Below are positions 13,482 to 26,284 of a stretch of DNA of 64,000 nt, in pieces; the stretch's first letter is position 1, and each line of letters begins with the position of its first letter. This DNA is from Chrysopilus asiliformis. Its lineage: Eukaryota; Arthropoda; Insecta; Diptera; Rhagionidae. Made by a program: the position numbers and the translations under genes. Where the stretch lies: assembly GCA_964034945.1 (NCBI GenBank), contig OZ035963.1, positions 65,926,682 through 65,990,681 of the forward strand, given 5' to 3'. Under the pieces are notes generated by a model that saw nothing but the letters and a program-made list of their open reading frames with translations, was not told where the DNA came from and did no database searches.

Positions 13482-16400
13482 ATGAGGCCACAACATTCAA
13501 CATTTGGCAATGATATCACAAATAGGACACAGCCAGCGAATGACAACAACAATAATCCTACAAATAACAACAATAACGGAAGTGATGGGGGAGACGACCC
13601 CAATGGCAATGGAATTCCACCCCATATCGCCCGAATGGGCGGAACAATGATCTTCTCAAGGATTGCTGGCCGTGGTGTTATTCGGGTTGTGCGGAGATGC
13701 GATGATGCCAAGGAAAATAGTATGCTTGGTAAGTTGGGAATTTTCATCATTATTGGCAATTTCGCCCCCGGAAAATTTTAAACCAAAAATGGGGAAAAAA
13801 TATGCTTTTTTTACTGAAGGTTTTAATGCGTGGATGACAAGTTTTCTGTTCTTTTTAATAAAAAAAATCAAATAGTTAAGATTTGAGTAGAAAATATTAA
13901 AGGGTTTTCCAAACACGGTAAATTTCAGGATAAAAATTTTCCAAGTGTTTTTAAACCCAATTTTTAAGGATTAAAATTCACACAAAATAATTATGAGCTT
14001 TCTAGCTTCAAAAAGGAATAGTTTGACAATTCCGTCACTTTAAGAGCAAACCTATAAGGAAGGTCAAAGAATTTTCAAGAGGAATGCGAATACTTATCTT
14101 AAAAAAAAAACCATTAAAACCCGATATATTCTTATTTTATTTAGAATAAAATCCACCCTTCGTTTTAAAAAAAATAATGCGGCTTATGTAGAGTTTTTTA
14201 GGCATACTTTTCCTATAACTTTTAAATGATACCAAATATAAAAATAAAATGAAAATATTGTGAAAAAAAAGTTATTGAAACACAAAAATGTTCCGTGATG
14301 GAACAAACCTAATATGACTTTTCCCGTAAACGACCTTCGCCTTACCACCTAATTGGAGACCGCCTAAGGACAACTAACTGCTAGCATAAAGAAAATGCGA
14401 AAAAAAGAAACGCTTTTCACCGTAAATGGCAGTAGAAGTTCAGAAGTTTTCCCATATTTGTGGAAAGCGTCTGAGATTCTGACTGATTTTTTTTATGTAG
14501 AGAACAATCACTGTTGCTAACGCAATAATTGCATAAATAATGGACCGTCTTTGCAATATCTTTTATTTAGTTGAGATTTTAGTGCAATTTAGAGGAAATC
14601 ATCACATGAAGCTCAACAATTATTGCGTATTTTGCTATTCGAATGCAGGAAGTAAATTATGCTGTGCTCATACTATGGAAGTTCACTTCCATAACATTGC
14701 ATAGCTTGTAGTTTATTTAATTTTTTTTTTTTGTTTGTCTTGTCGTGGATTTGTCTTGAATTCATGTCTTCGGATTTGTCGGCTAGTAGTCAGGCAATGC
14801 GAGGCGATGATGTAGAATCAGTCTTCCGTTTGAATCGATTCGTCCACAAGAAAACTCCGCGACGGCGCGGTGAGGAGAGCCACAAGCTTAACCGAAAATC
14901 ACATAATATAGGAAAATCGCAGCCGACACTTTGGAAGAAGTCTTTCGTTGCGCTTTTGATGCTAATGAGGCGGAACACAAAATGTTTCACCTTCATTTAC
15001 TTTCTTGAGGAATCAGTTTGCCATCACACTAAAACCGCAGGTAACCATTGCAGGTTGAAAACTTGACGGTAATTTACACGATTTCATAAATAGTGCTAAC
15101 TGCCTCTTCCTCTAGTTTAGTTTTCAGTTTGCTGCGATTTTTATCTCTACGGAAAAAAAAGACTTTTAGTTCGGTGCCTCTTTAAGAGGTTTTTTCCTCC
15201 TTTTGATCGCCCCAAGACGCGAATTACACCGTGGTAATTGCATTTTGTAATTACACGAAAGTGAAATTTGAATTGTACTTGTTGTTGAAATCAAGGTAAA
15301 ATACTACACTTAAACCATGCTATACTCAACGGTAGTTTACAATCGTGTAAATTTGGCGTGGGGGCAATGTCGAACGAAATTTTCTTATATCGGACTTGGA
15401 GTGAAATGAACAAAGACTGAACTTTTTGTTCGTAAGATGCTAAGATTTGAGTGTGATGGAGGTTTCGCAATAGCGGGGCGCCGTGCTGTCATGTTAGCTT
15501 TTTTTTTGTAACTACAGTGGAACTTCGGTTTATGAACATCCACATTGGTTTTCTAGCTATCTTTCGATTTAAGAGCCATTTTTCGGTTTGTGAACAATCT
15601 TTTGTTTCATGAAATTGCTTTTAAGCCTATAAATGCGTCGGTTTATGAACAATGTTTCAGTTTATGAGCTTCTCTTAATCTCAAAGAGTATTTCGGAAAT
15701 TTCAATTTTATTCTGAGTCCTAACTAAGACTCACCAGTTCTTTGACCCCCCTCTACCGCCGGTTCAAGATATGTCGATGCGCCCGTGCTAAAACCAGGTA
15801 TCTGACTTATACCTTTGGCTAATTTCCAGCCAATCGGTTCAAGGGTTTTCTCGTTAAAGAATGACAAACAAACAATGAAAACTGGAATGGAGTTATCACC
15901 AAGTAGGGAACCATAACTGCACCGTTTGCCCTATTTGAGTGCAAAAAAAAGAGACTTACCTGCAATCTGGCACTGGAAAATCTGGACTCTGGCCAGTTGC
16001 ACACGTCAAATATGATACAGAATAAAATTTATAGCGGACAGATATAAAATCAGATGATTTTCCTAAAAACCCAAACGCATACATGATTTATCCGCCTTAA
16101 GATTTCGCGTTGTGCTTAAAGCATTCTCAATTCGCGTGCCGTTTCTCTACATGGAAAACTACTTAAAACTTACCAGTGTATTAATATTATGGATAATTTT
16201 GTATTTCATGTACGTATAATTTCGAATTTCCTACCAACACCGAAGTGGTCAGTTGACCGTTGGCTAAATTTTACTCTTAGCTATAATACGAATCTTGTCT
16301 TTTCCTTACGAAGATGCGCAATTTTATCTTCTGGGGCATTGCGTTCTTTATTTTTATTTTAGATTTTGATAGATATTTGGCTCACATAAAATTGGCTAAC

Positions 16401-19400
16401 TTTCGCATTTAGACTAAATGCGTTCTAGCCGTTTCTTTGTATTATTTCGGCATTTCTTGAGGCGATCTTCTCATTAAGAATTCAAAGCAAGTGATCAACT
16501 TTGCACGATAATAAAATTTTTCGAGCGTGTGATTGAACTGGACGTCTTCAAAATGTCAAGTTTATTTTTGGATTCAAGAATTTGTAACATGCGTGAAATA
16601 AAATTTATCCGAAGAGACCGTATTTCCGGATACAAATAATCATCAATTAGCAAAGCTGTAAGAACGTAATTACACACATGACTTTGGAAAAATTTGTATT
16701 AAATTCCAATCCAAAATTATATTAAGATTTCGTTAATATAACTTTTGGATTGAAAAATACTCCAGGATTTTTTGCGGTGTAAAGATCGCGTAAAACCCCA
16801 TGCGAAATATCTTATTTTTCACGCTTTAAGAAAAAAAAATCGGCAAAATATCTAGTAAATGACGTGAATTTAAATAAAAAAAAACGTATCGCACAAAAAT
16901 GCGACATTTCCATTCAAACAAAAATTCAACAACAAAAACAAAAAATCCAATTCAAAAACAGCAAACGGTCATAAGTTTTATATTTAAATAATGTCAAAAA
17001 TACAACATTTTATCGCACGTGATTCCGACCGAAAACAATTATATATCAACCAATTATAATGAAAAATTATACTTAAGTCAACCAAATACTTTTTTTTCAT
17101 ATTAACGAACATCAATGGCAATTTTGCATTGAATATTGATGCACTATAAAGTTGATTGGCCATGTGATAAACATTATTTTTCTATATAGTTTGTATAGTG
17201 TTAAATGCCAACAACCTTTCGACGCGACGCCGGCAATTGAACGCAATTTTCCTTGAGTTTTTCACTTCTTCGCTACGTAAAGAAAATGCTGGTTTTTCCT
17301 CAATCCGAAATTTCATTGACGATGAAAAAAAACCAGTGGCCAGAGCCGACAATAATAAGAAGTCATCGTGCTTTGTTTTATACTACGTGGAAAAGCGTCG
17401 TGTAATTCTGTTGAACGGGGGCGAAGTCCGGCAAATACAAGTTTTTTTGTGGATGTGAAAAACTTGTAACGCGGATAAAAAAAACTCTGAACATGTGCTT
17501 TCGGTGTTGTTTAAAGAAAATTATGAATCTCCGAAATGACGGAAAATTTGCTGAATAAACTTGGACTGTGGCCAGCAGCACAGACTTTTGCCGATTTGTT
17601 TTTTTGGGGTTTTGAATTTGAATTTTTCCTTTTAGTTGTGAAATGATTTTCCGGAAAAGTCGCAAAATCATCTGTTGCACAAAGACGCACATACTTTGCT
17701 CGTATTATATATTCACGCCATCATCATTGACGGTCTTGAAACGCAAAACGATCATCGTCCGAAAGTGTTTTTCACATAAATTTTCCTGTCTCTGTTTTCG
17801 GACGCTTTTCCTAGTAAAAGTTTTCCATGTGTGATACATTCAGATTTTTAAATCGCTTTTTCCCATATTGCGCATAAGATTTACGTTTATTTTGGAGAAA
17901 TTCAGTTCTGCGTCTTTTCATTTTGAATTTTGTATAATAAAAAGAACGTGTGTTGTCGGAAGGTGCGATAAATAATTTAATCGCAGTAATTTCGCTGTTT
18001 ATAAACATTGTTTTCATCCACTTGAAAGTTTCTGGGTTATTTGTCTTTGTTTTGACTGAGACTGAATGGAACCGTCCAATAAAATTATCCACTCGTTGGC
18101 AAGCAAAGTTTCTGATTAGTTTGTGGTGAATTTGTAGGGGTAGAGAAAAATGCAATCGAACCACGATAATTCGAACCTCGATTACTCGAACCTCGATTAC
18201 TCGAACCTCGATTACTCGAACCTCGATTACTCGAACCTCGATTACTCGAACCTCGATTACTCGAACCTTGATTACTCGAACCTCGATTACTCGAACCTCG
18301 ATTACTCGAACCTCGATTACTCGAACCTCGATTACTCGAGCCTCGATTACTCGAAGATTTTTCAATCCCCATGATCTTTCATACCATAAAAATCCTTTGA
18401 TTGGACTACGAGATAGCTGGCGAGGGAGTCAGAGGGGAGGGAATCCGTGTTGAAAACGTGGCTGAAAAAGTGGCTCGATAAGTCGAACGTTTGCATGTTT
18501 CTGGTCGGGATATTAAAATTTTAAATAATAATGTTAATCACTTGGAACCTCGTTATCTTAAAATCCTCGATAACTCGAAATTTCTTCGGTCCCCGTCGAC
18601 TTCGATTTATCGTGGTTTCACTGTAACATCAAACCTACACTATCGCCTATCTTAATTTTGTTTATAATTTCTCTTATCTTGTCAACAATTCAATATGATA
18701 AAAATAATTATCATTCAGGTCTATGACCAATGTCAATATTGCTCGCGGTAATTTGAGATAAAAATAGAAGAGATTAAATCGAATTATCAAATTACACATT
18801 TTTTGTCACAGATTTAAAATTTGACTCAAAATAAAAAGCCGTCGTTCGTTCTTAACCGGTAGCTCAGCGATTTTAGAGAAAATCAGTCATTTTCGAGAAA
18901 ATCAGTCATTTTCGAGAAACGGACGGACAGACGGACATTCGGAAATCAAAATCTTTTGTCATCCCTAACACTCTGGTGTAGTTGATTTTTGTGTCCGATG
19001 ATTGGTTCGATGCGTTACAAACGGTGTACTAAATCTAATATACTTGTGTATAATATATCATATCATATCATACTAATATATAAAAATGAGTTGGTGTCTG
19101 TCTGTCTGTCTGTTCCTCTTTCACGCAAAAACGGCTGAACCGATTGACTTGAAATTTGGCATGAGTGTCTGTGGTAGTTCTGGTTCCAACATAGGTATAC
19201 GAAAAAGTATCGCGAGGGGTGGGGGAGTAAGGGGAGGGGATAAAGTTATTTCGCAACTTAGTTTTTGCGCTATGTTACTGTTTCGCGGGGAAACTACTGA
19301 ACCGATTGGCCTGAAATTTGGCATAGATGTTCGTCGGGGGTCCAGCCCCAACATAGATCCATTAGAAAGTAGCCCGAGAGGTGGGGGAGTAAGGGGAGGG

Positions 19401-20085
19401 GGTAAAGTGATCTCGAAACTTAGTTTGCACTCTATGTTATTCTTTCGCGGGGAAACTACTGAACTGATTGGCCTTAAATTTGGCATAGATATTCATCGGG
19501 GGTCCAGCCCCAACATAGATCCATTAAAAAGTAGCCCGAGATTTGGGGGAGTAAGGGGAGGGGGTAAAGTGATCTCGAAACTTAGCTCTTCCTCTATGTT
19601 ACCCTTTCGCGGGGAAACTACCGAGCCGATTGGCCTGAAGTTTAGCTCCAACATAGACCATCAAAAAAAAAAATTGAAAAAACTTAACCCGGCAACGACG
19701 GGTATGCAAGCTAGTAGAGAATAAAAACCAACGAATATTTTAACAAATCTGTAAAATCTCACCTACCGATAACCCGGAAATGACTCAACTTTACAAATCA
19801 ATAACAAAAATACAAATCAATAAAAACATCATCAAAATACATTTTACGAAAACCCTTCAGGTTAACTGATTTTGTGAAAGAAAAAGGAAATGAATCATCG
19901 ATATTCATGCGCTATTTACTTTGTTTCTTCATTGAATTTATCTATTTAACACTACGAAATCGGAATAATTGTTAATTATCTTTATTGCAGCGATTTACAA
20001 TAAATTTTCAGCAAGATTGTTCACCTTAACATAACAGTTTCTTTACATTTAAACTTTGATTTATTGAATGTAAGAGCTGTCTGTA

Positions 20086-20140
<55 letters not shown>

Positions 20141-23088
20141 TCCTCTTTCACGCAAAAACGGCTGAAAGTCTTGAAGATTCAAGAAAATCCAAAATGGTGG
20201 CATAACTACAAGTTTTGCGGAAAGTTTTCATGAGCGTCTAAAATTTAAAACCCTGCTCAAATCTTTGCATAACTGAAAATTTAAAAAAAAAACTTCTTCA
20301 AAAAACACCATGAAAATGACCGTTAAAAAATCGTAATGAAAATCCAATATTAGTTTTTATTCAAACAACTCTAAGATTTAAAAATCCGATACATAAGACG
20401 ACACACAGAAAAGTCTTTAAAAATTTCAACTCGAAAAACTACGAAAAAAATTTAAATTTCAATAAGAACATTTTGTAAGTCACTAAAATTCATAAAAGCT
20501 TTTTCAGTTCTTCAAAAAAAAATCTGAAAAACATCTCTTAAACTTCTTGAAGAGACTGAAAAGCTGTGTCTTGTTCTCGAATACCTAAACAAAACCAACG
20601 CACAGATTTAATTTTGACTTTCACATCTTGGCAAAGTTTCCAATTTCCAAATTTATTTTTATCTACATCGGGTGTTATTTTTTTCTTAATTTTTTCAAAT
20701 CTTCTTTGCGTAATTTTAAAATTAATCAGCTTAAGTGCAAACCGTTAAAAGTTGAAAATCTTAATAATATTTTTTTACATTTTAATCGCGTTTATGTTTG
20801 CTGCTGCATTTTGTGAGTTAGTCAAAGATATGGCCCATGAAGTGGTTCGAGTCGTCTCACGGTGTGACGAAGCTAATGAGACCCAAAATCTAAGTATGAC
20901 TAATAGCATTTTTTTTAAATTAAAACGCATAATACTTAAAATATGGTTTTTTCTAACGCATTGCGTTATTTTTAAATACTTTCCGCGGAATTTCGACTCT
21001 ATGGTATCCACATTAGAGTTTTGTTGCGTTTACACCTCCGACGCTGCAAAAAAAAACGTACTTTTTAAAAAAAAAAAAATCCTACGCATTCTTTTTACTT
21101 GCTTTGATTTTGTTTTTGTTTTTCTTAACATAAAAACTTACACTGGTTGTGATTTGTTAAAAAATTGTTTCCAAATCGATTTGATTTGGAGAATTTGCAG
21201 CTCAATTGGAAAAAGTTAATCAATTTCCACAATTTTCTTTTTTCCCATTAAATGTGATAACTCTGCCATGGTTCAGTGGTGACAATTTCACGCATTTTAC
21301 TGCCACCTTTTAAATTAAACTTGCGGCTTTCAACCACTCATGAATCATTTGTCCACTCTTACCTAAAATGCAAAAAAAACGTCTTTGAAAACCTAATGAA
21401 ATGTTGCTTCTATTAACAAAATTAGCTAAATTGCAACTTATCAAAAGCATTATGAAAAATATCAGTAAATTTTTATGATGTAATAAATAAATGGTAAATG
21501 GTTACTATTATATCATTTTTGGAGCTCTTTTCTATTACATTTTCTCTTGCACAATATTTTATTGCGCTCGAAATCATTATTTATTTACGCGCTTATACTC
21601 ACCATATGTTCAATAACGAAAAAAAAGTTATTTTTTCCGAATGCAACCAATAGTAAATGGAAAAATTCAAAAGTATTTCTGGGTTTAGTTTTTAATTTTC
21701 GGGCCTACTGACTTTCGAGATCAAAGCTGTTATAATTTTTCGTTCAATTTTAATTCGTTTTTTTTTTTGTCTTTTGCTTAATAGCAGCAAAATGCTTGAA
21801 AGCACCGGGAAAAGTCGTAAATTAATGTTGAATCATCGGCCATCGTTTTTGGAAAAATTTGCAGCAATTTCGATCAGTTTCTACAATGGAATTGATTTTT
21901 GCATAATCAAAAGTGGAGCATGTGAAAATCATGATTTAATCAATGATCAATTATTTAAAAAAATAATAGTAAAAAAAAAGATACGAAGGAAAGCTAAATA
22001 AAAGCTTTTAAAAAATACAATTTGTATCTCGATGACCCTCAAAATCTTGGATAACTTTTTTTTCTATCCAAAGTCGACTGTAGCATGATTTTGACAAACC
22101 TATCAACGCCCTGAAAATTGCATAAATATGGTTTAAAATTTTCCAACCTCACCTTCTTTAAAGTTTTTTTTTAAACACTTGAGAAAATCACATTTTTCAT
22201 TCAACGGTTTTATTATTTCTATTTCAGATCTCTCTGAATGCGAATTAATGCAGGTGCCAGATGCTGTCTATCATTTGATGCGACACACCGAACTGAAAAC
22301 ATGTGATCTCAGCTGTAACGTTATCACAAAAATACCACCAAAGTTTGCTGTGAAATTTAGTTTAATCACAGGTAGGTTCTTTATTATAGATTTATATGAT
22401 TTTTAATTCTGTTGGCTTTGCGTTGTAGCCTTGTGCGAGTTTTAAAGACAAACTAGCAAATTTAGACGGTTTTCCTTCTACAGAAGGCGCTTATGTCCAC
22501 AATCAAAATTTCAAGATGGCGTCAAAGTTTAGTTGGGCAAATACAAACCTCTTGTGGAAAGAAAAACGTTTAAACTCTCTTTAAAGATTGCGCCTTAGTG
22601 TGCCATAGGGGTTAGTGCAATACTGCAATCGCTCTCTCCCCTAATTTATCGCAATTTGATTAATTAAAAACATTACTTACCAATTACTTTTATAATGTTT
22701 CAGATCTAAACTTATCACACAATCAAATGTCAAAGTTGCCAGATGAATTAGCAGATTTGGGATCGTTACAACGTTTGGATATCTCACACAACTCTTTCAT
22801 AGTCCTTCCACCTGTCGTATTCAAAATGCCAAAGCTTCAGCAGCTCAGAGCCAATAACAATGCAATTATTGGTAAATTAAAGAAATATTTTTCAAAAATT
22901 TAAAATAATCCATTTTTTTACGATTTTCAACAGAAATTGACACAGATCAAATGATCACAACAGATAGCTTAGAACTGGTAGATCTTCGACAAAATCCCCT
23001 CACCAGGAGTTGCCATCGAAAATTGAAAAGCGCCAAAGTGTCTTTCCATATTGAACTCACCGAGCCTACAGAGGATGAAGACTGGTAG
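13482..23088 (+). CDS. Lrrc20: LRRC20-like small leucine-rich repeat protein
   Basis: Coding exons for isoform A: 13482-13728, 22228-22371, 22704-22871, 22934-23088. All three introns are phase 1, and the joined frame is 237 codons plus TAG. The N-terminus is Asn-rich (residues 15-45), followed by a VIRVVRRCDDAKENSML stretch and then leucine-rich repeats (LSECELMQVPDAVYHL, DLNLSHNQMSKLP, LQRLDISHNSFIVLP, LELVDLRQNPL). The protein ends in an acidic TEPTEDEDW tail. Vertebrate LRRC20 is about 184 residues with a comparable N-terminus and LRR pattern; its function is poorly known. An alternative first exon lies at 20794-20893. Intron 1 is about 8.5 kb and carries several repeats. Identification is by domain pattern, not alignment. 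Confidence 0.8.
13729..18148. other. first part of LRRC20-like intron 1
   Basis: Starts with the donor GTAAGT at 13729. No further exon could be supported. A divergent fragment near 15520-15680 repeats a CGGTTTATGAAC-like unit. Another near 15825-15900 (AATCGGTTCAAGGGTTTTC) looks like a worn interspersed repeat related in style to R2. The frame at 14764-15066 has no recognisable domain. Confidence 0.4.
18149..18627. mobile_element. pogo-like MITE with expanded 15-bp tandem array
   Basis: The left end reads GAACCACGATAATTCGAACC (from 18157). The right end, reverse-complemented, reads CAGTGAAACCACGATAAATC next to a TA. Such CAGTG...CGATAA ends with TA targets are typical of pogo/Tigger-type MITEs. 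Bases 18171-18350 are 12 units of a 15-bp repeat (TCGAACCTCGATTAC), evidently grown from the terminal sequence. Because 15 is divisible by three, frames on both strands stay open (SNLDY and RVIEV repeats) without being genes. Confidence 0.6.
18895..19075 (+). repeat. R1 dispersed repeat, short copy
   Basis: A short GACGGACAGACGG tract followed by the R1 right arm (CTTTTGTCATCCCTAACACT, GTGTAGTTGATTTTTGTGTC, TACTAAATCTAATATAC), closely matching 12417-12520. Confidence 0.65.
19076..19730 (+). repeat. R2 repeat with 162-bp tandem units
   Basis: Begins with a CTGT microsatellite and TTCACGCAAAAACGGCTGAA, then three to four units of about 162 bp. Each contains GAAACTACTGAACCGATTGG, CCAACATAGATCC and GGGGGAGTAAGGGGAGGGG. 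As 162 is 54 codons, a 212-codon frame (19086-19724) stays open and shows repeated FRGETTEPIGLKF and GGGVRGGGKVIS. I regard this as a repeat rather than a gene, but the preserved frame is noted. Related R2 sequence lies at 20070-20170 and 59820-60115. Confidence 0.7.
20070..20170 (+). repeat. R2 repeat fragment with (CTGT)n
   Basis: About 60 bp of CTGT microsatellite running into TTCCTCTTTCACGCAAAAAC and GGCTGAA, the same junction as at 19099-19140. The copy is truncated soon after. Confidence 0.7.
20794..20893 (+). CDS. Lrrc20: alternative first coding exon 1b of LRRC20-like gene
   Basis: The frame from ATG 20794 (or ATG 20830) ends at a GTATGA donor after base 20893 with one leftover base, exactly the phase needed to join exon 2 at 22228. 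Its end, VVRVVSRCDEANETQNL, is visibly related to exon 1a's VIRVVRRCDDAKENSML. Joining gives 188 residues (from 20794) or 176 (from 20830), close to the size of LRRC20. Two first exons imply two promoters about 7 kb apart. Confidence 0.65.
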
Positions 23089-24574
23089 TTGGCGTCTAGG
23101 ATGCGATAAATTTTATTAGTTTCACAAAAGAATTGATCGTTCTTACCGTTCCGATATTTAAATGGTAAAAGCAATTCGTGTTTTTTTTCTACCTATTGTT
23201 TAAGCGTACTATTAGTAGTAAGTGTAAAACTGTGCATAATGACCTTCACCTTATGTATAGAAAATGTGTTAAGATTTAGGATACCAAAAAAAAAAACAAA
23301 AATGATAAACATTGAAACATTATTTTGTACTTAAAATATTTTTTTACACTTGTATTTGTATAGTAGTCGTGTGATCATTTTTATTCTCTGAGAAAATTAA
23401 CGATCTTCATTATGCTGAAGATCAAAATGTGTTTGTGATTGATGCCAAAGCATATTTTGTAGCCAACCTGATACTGTTAACAAGAAAAAATATTATTAGT
23501 TATTAATATTTGATGAATTAATAAAAAGTTTTGATGCAGACACGTTGAAATAAGATATTATTTATTAACACAAGTTCTGATTTGCAAATAAAAGAGTTAA
23601 AAAAAATCTGAAAAAAAACGTCAGTAATTATATATCAGTCAGTAAAAATATATCAGTAAAAATAAGTCAGTAATAAGAGGAAATTGATTAAAATCCAATT
23701 GATTGCACAAATTCGGTAACTTGCAACCCTTGCTCAAAAGGATCATAAAAATTACGTCAGTAGACATTAATTGCATGTATTCGAAGTAAAATTTTACATT
23801 TTTACACGTGCGATTTGGATTTATTTATTGAAATTGTGCAACTAGTTTTAATCGGACTTTACCGAAGGTCTTGACTGGACATAAACTATGCACATTACGA
23901 ACGGAGATAGCTTTCCAGTGGCGAAACATCAGAGTAAACTGCATACTAGACAGTGCATGGTCAAAAATATTATTTACACCCACAAATTCATGGCGTGGTA
24001 ACAATAAATAATACTATTATCACATTTCAATAGTTTCTGCTCGTTTATATCCTTTTCTGACTAAGTTCTATCTATGCTGTCTACCTTGATGCTTCGCCAC
24101 TGCAGTTTCTCAAAACAATTTTCAGAAACGTTCTGAAAAACAACTGTCGCCATTCGTGCTTTAAATGGTGGATCATGGACTTGGATGAAATTTATGTCCA
24201 ATTAAGACAAGGTATAAAGAAAGTAAGAACTGCTTCTAACAGTAAGTTGTTAGAAATTGAACGCCTTTCATGGTAGCCGAATTTATGAAAAACAAAGAAG
24301 ATCTTCATACGAATTTATGAAAAACAAAGACGATCTTCATTTTATGTAAGATGATTTTTTTACCATCTTAAAAATTGCAAATCAGACAAGACTTTTTTAT
24401 GTTAACTAAAATATTTGATTTTAGAAATTTTAAGAATTGATATTTAATCGATTAACTTATTTTTAATCGGAGATTGATTGAAAAACAACTAAATTATTGC
24501 TATCTGTATTGACAGGCGTGTTCCCAAATGCTGTGCGAGCTATTTATAAGTACTCCCGAACACCCCTAAAACCG
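23089..24574. other. LRRC20-like 3' flank and gene-free spacer
   Basis: No gene is recognised. Candidate poly(A) signals occur near 23519. A tandem direct repeat of about 32 bp lies near 24283-24345, with copies sharing CGAATTTATGAAAAACAAAG. Nothing else supportable was seen. Confidence 0.4.
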
Positions 24575-24710
24575 AATTCAGACTAACGATTGCAACTAGG
24601 ATTCAATCTTCTCAACCAATAAAATCAAAGCTTTCAACGAAACGAAAATGAATGCTTTAATCTCATTGGTTGAGGAAGCACAATCGTAATCGCAATCGTT
24701 AGTCTGAATT
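24575..24710. mobile_element. foldback / MITE-like inverted repeat 1
   Basis: Perfect 19-bp inverted ends: 24575-24593 (AATTCAGACTAACGATTGC) and its complement at 24692-24710. A second nested pair, CTCAACCAAT / ATTGGTTGAG, lies inside. The whole 136 bp can fold as a hairpin. No target-site duplication is obvious, so the class is unknown. Confidence 0.6.
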
Positions 24711-24720
24711 GGGCTTAAGT

Positions 24721-24840
24721 CTGGGGGCCTATTATGGAATACGATCGTAATCGTAACGATCGGGAGTTGCCTGTTGTTGTTAGTAGAAAACACTAACAAC
24801 AAGATACAAGTCGAGGTAGTATTCCATAACAGGCCCCCAG
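24721..24840. mobile_element. foldback / MITE-like inverted repeat 2
   Basis: Exactly 120 bp with 22-bp inverted ends (24721-24742 and 24819-24840, one mismatch; the end begins CTGGGGGCCTATTATGG). An inner pair is TTGTTGTTAGT / ACTAACAACAA. It lies 10 bp from foldback 1 and shares the style of an ATCGTAATCG motif with it, suggesting related elements. Confidence 0.6.
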
Positions 24841-26284
24841 ATTTTTATTACATTTTTTCACTCATTACAGTACTTGTAACTAGTTAGATCAGTATTCAGA
24901 ACACGTCTACTTAAGCTATTTGGCTATTTTGTCTAAATTAGCCGAATAAAATTGTGAGTTTTTAGAAAACGCTGTCAACTTAAATTTGAAAAATGTAAAA
25001 TTTTACAAATTAAATGTCATAAAATTAACAAAAACAAAAAATGAATTACCAGTTGAGTTTTGTTTCTGAGAATTCACTGCCACTAATGGTGCTATTATAT
25101 TAATTATGTAAATATTTTTTGAAGAAAAGAGATTAATTATTGTAGTATAACAGTTTTATAAAACATTTTAATGAAACTTTTTTTTAAGAAATCAGTGGTA
25201 ATTAATTGGTTACCATTTGATGATTAATTATTACTGTTATTAACAAAAGGACAAAGTGCAATAAGTTTAGCTACAAGCTATTCTACCACTGGCAATTATG
25301 TGTAGTATGAATTAAAGAGAATTTTATTGTATTTTCCAAATAAAATGGTTTGAAATGAAACAGGTTTTTCCATTTCTTCGTGAAACCACTAAACGGTGGT
25401 GTATTTTTTAACGGGATATTTGGTTACTAGAATAAAAACCCGCCCTGGCAACAGCAATCTTGGTAACAAGAGTTTGTGGCGCCCCGCACGGGTATTAAAA
25501 TTGTAATATCCCACCACAGTTTTATATAATAGCTTATTGCACCTGAAGTAATGGAAGTAAAGTGGAGCTCTGCAACGCAACTTCAATGACGAGTCTGCAA
25601 TCCTCCATAAAAATTTCGTACTAATTTTTTTTCTCTGAAATTAAAATTCCACAAATTAAAAAACAAATAGTGTTTATACCAAATTTTTATTCACAAATAG
25701 TGGTTATACCAAAGTTTTATTCACAAAATAATCATGAAGATTTAAATAATTCACTCTTTAAGGCGTGTTTGCATTACCGATAAGTTTAACTGAAATAATA
25801 TTGATTTTACATAAAGGTGGGACTTCTTAAGCATTTTCAATGAATTTTCAAACATTTTTGCTTTTTTTAATAAATACGATTCTAAGTTTAAAAGATTACA
25901 CTTTCTGTGACCAAAAGCGATAACCGCTTACATTGAAATAAAAACAAAATTTCAGACAATTAACAAATTTTTTAGTTTTTCTTAATATTTTTGGCAACAA
26001 AATGTTTATTTTTTTTTGTGTATTCTTTACATTCTTTACATTTCCCACGGATACTCAATGTATTTTGAATTTAGGACTGTCAATAAAATACGAAGAGCCT
26101 AAAATTCCCGTGACGTGTTTTATGGACAGCCCATTATGGCTTTTGTCTTAAATAAATTTGAAACGCTTTATCTCAAAACTGCAATTTTAGATTCAAACAG
26201 ATATGCATGTGACCACAGATTCATCCTCTGAAAAGTACTTCGACGTGCTATGCAAGTAAACTACATTTAATAACTAGGCCGGTT
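24841..26284. other. gene-free spacer before the zinc-finger cluster
   Basis: AT-rich with no recognised gene. A short tandem duplication near 25665-25730 has two copies sharing TATTCACAAATAGTG-like sequence. The 3' side of ZnF-1 was searched for the missing C-terminal fingers and none was seen. Confidence 0.4.

Noticed and set aside
14764..15066. Basic 100-codon frame ending near a GTAACC donor, and an out-of-frame stretch near 14930-14985 reading FDANEAE, slightly like LRRC20 exon 1b
   Set aside because: No ATG in the frame of the likeness, no domain and no matching phase evidence; it could be a third first exon but chance is more likely.
18171..18350. Regular repeat array considered as a CRISPR
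   Set aside because: Contiguous 15-bp units without spacers in a eukaryotic MITE.
17811..18374. Frames with RVIEV, SNRGS and SNLDY repeats
   Set aside because: By-products of the 15-bp array in the MITE; frames on both strands are open for the same reason.
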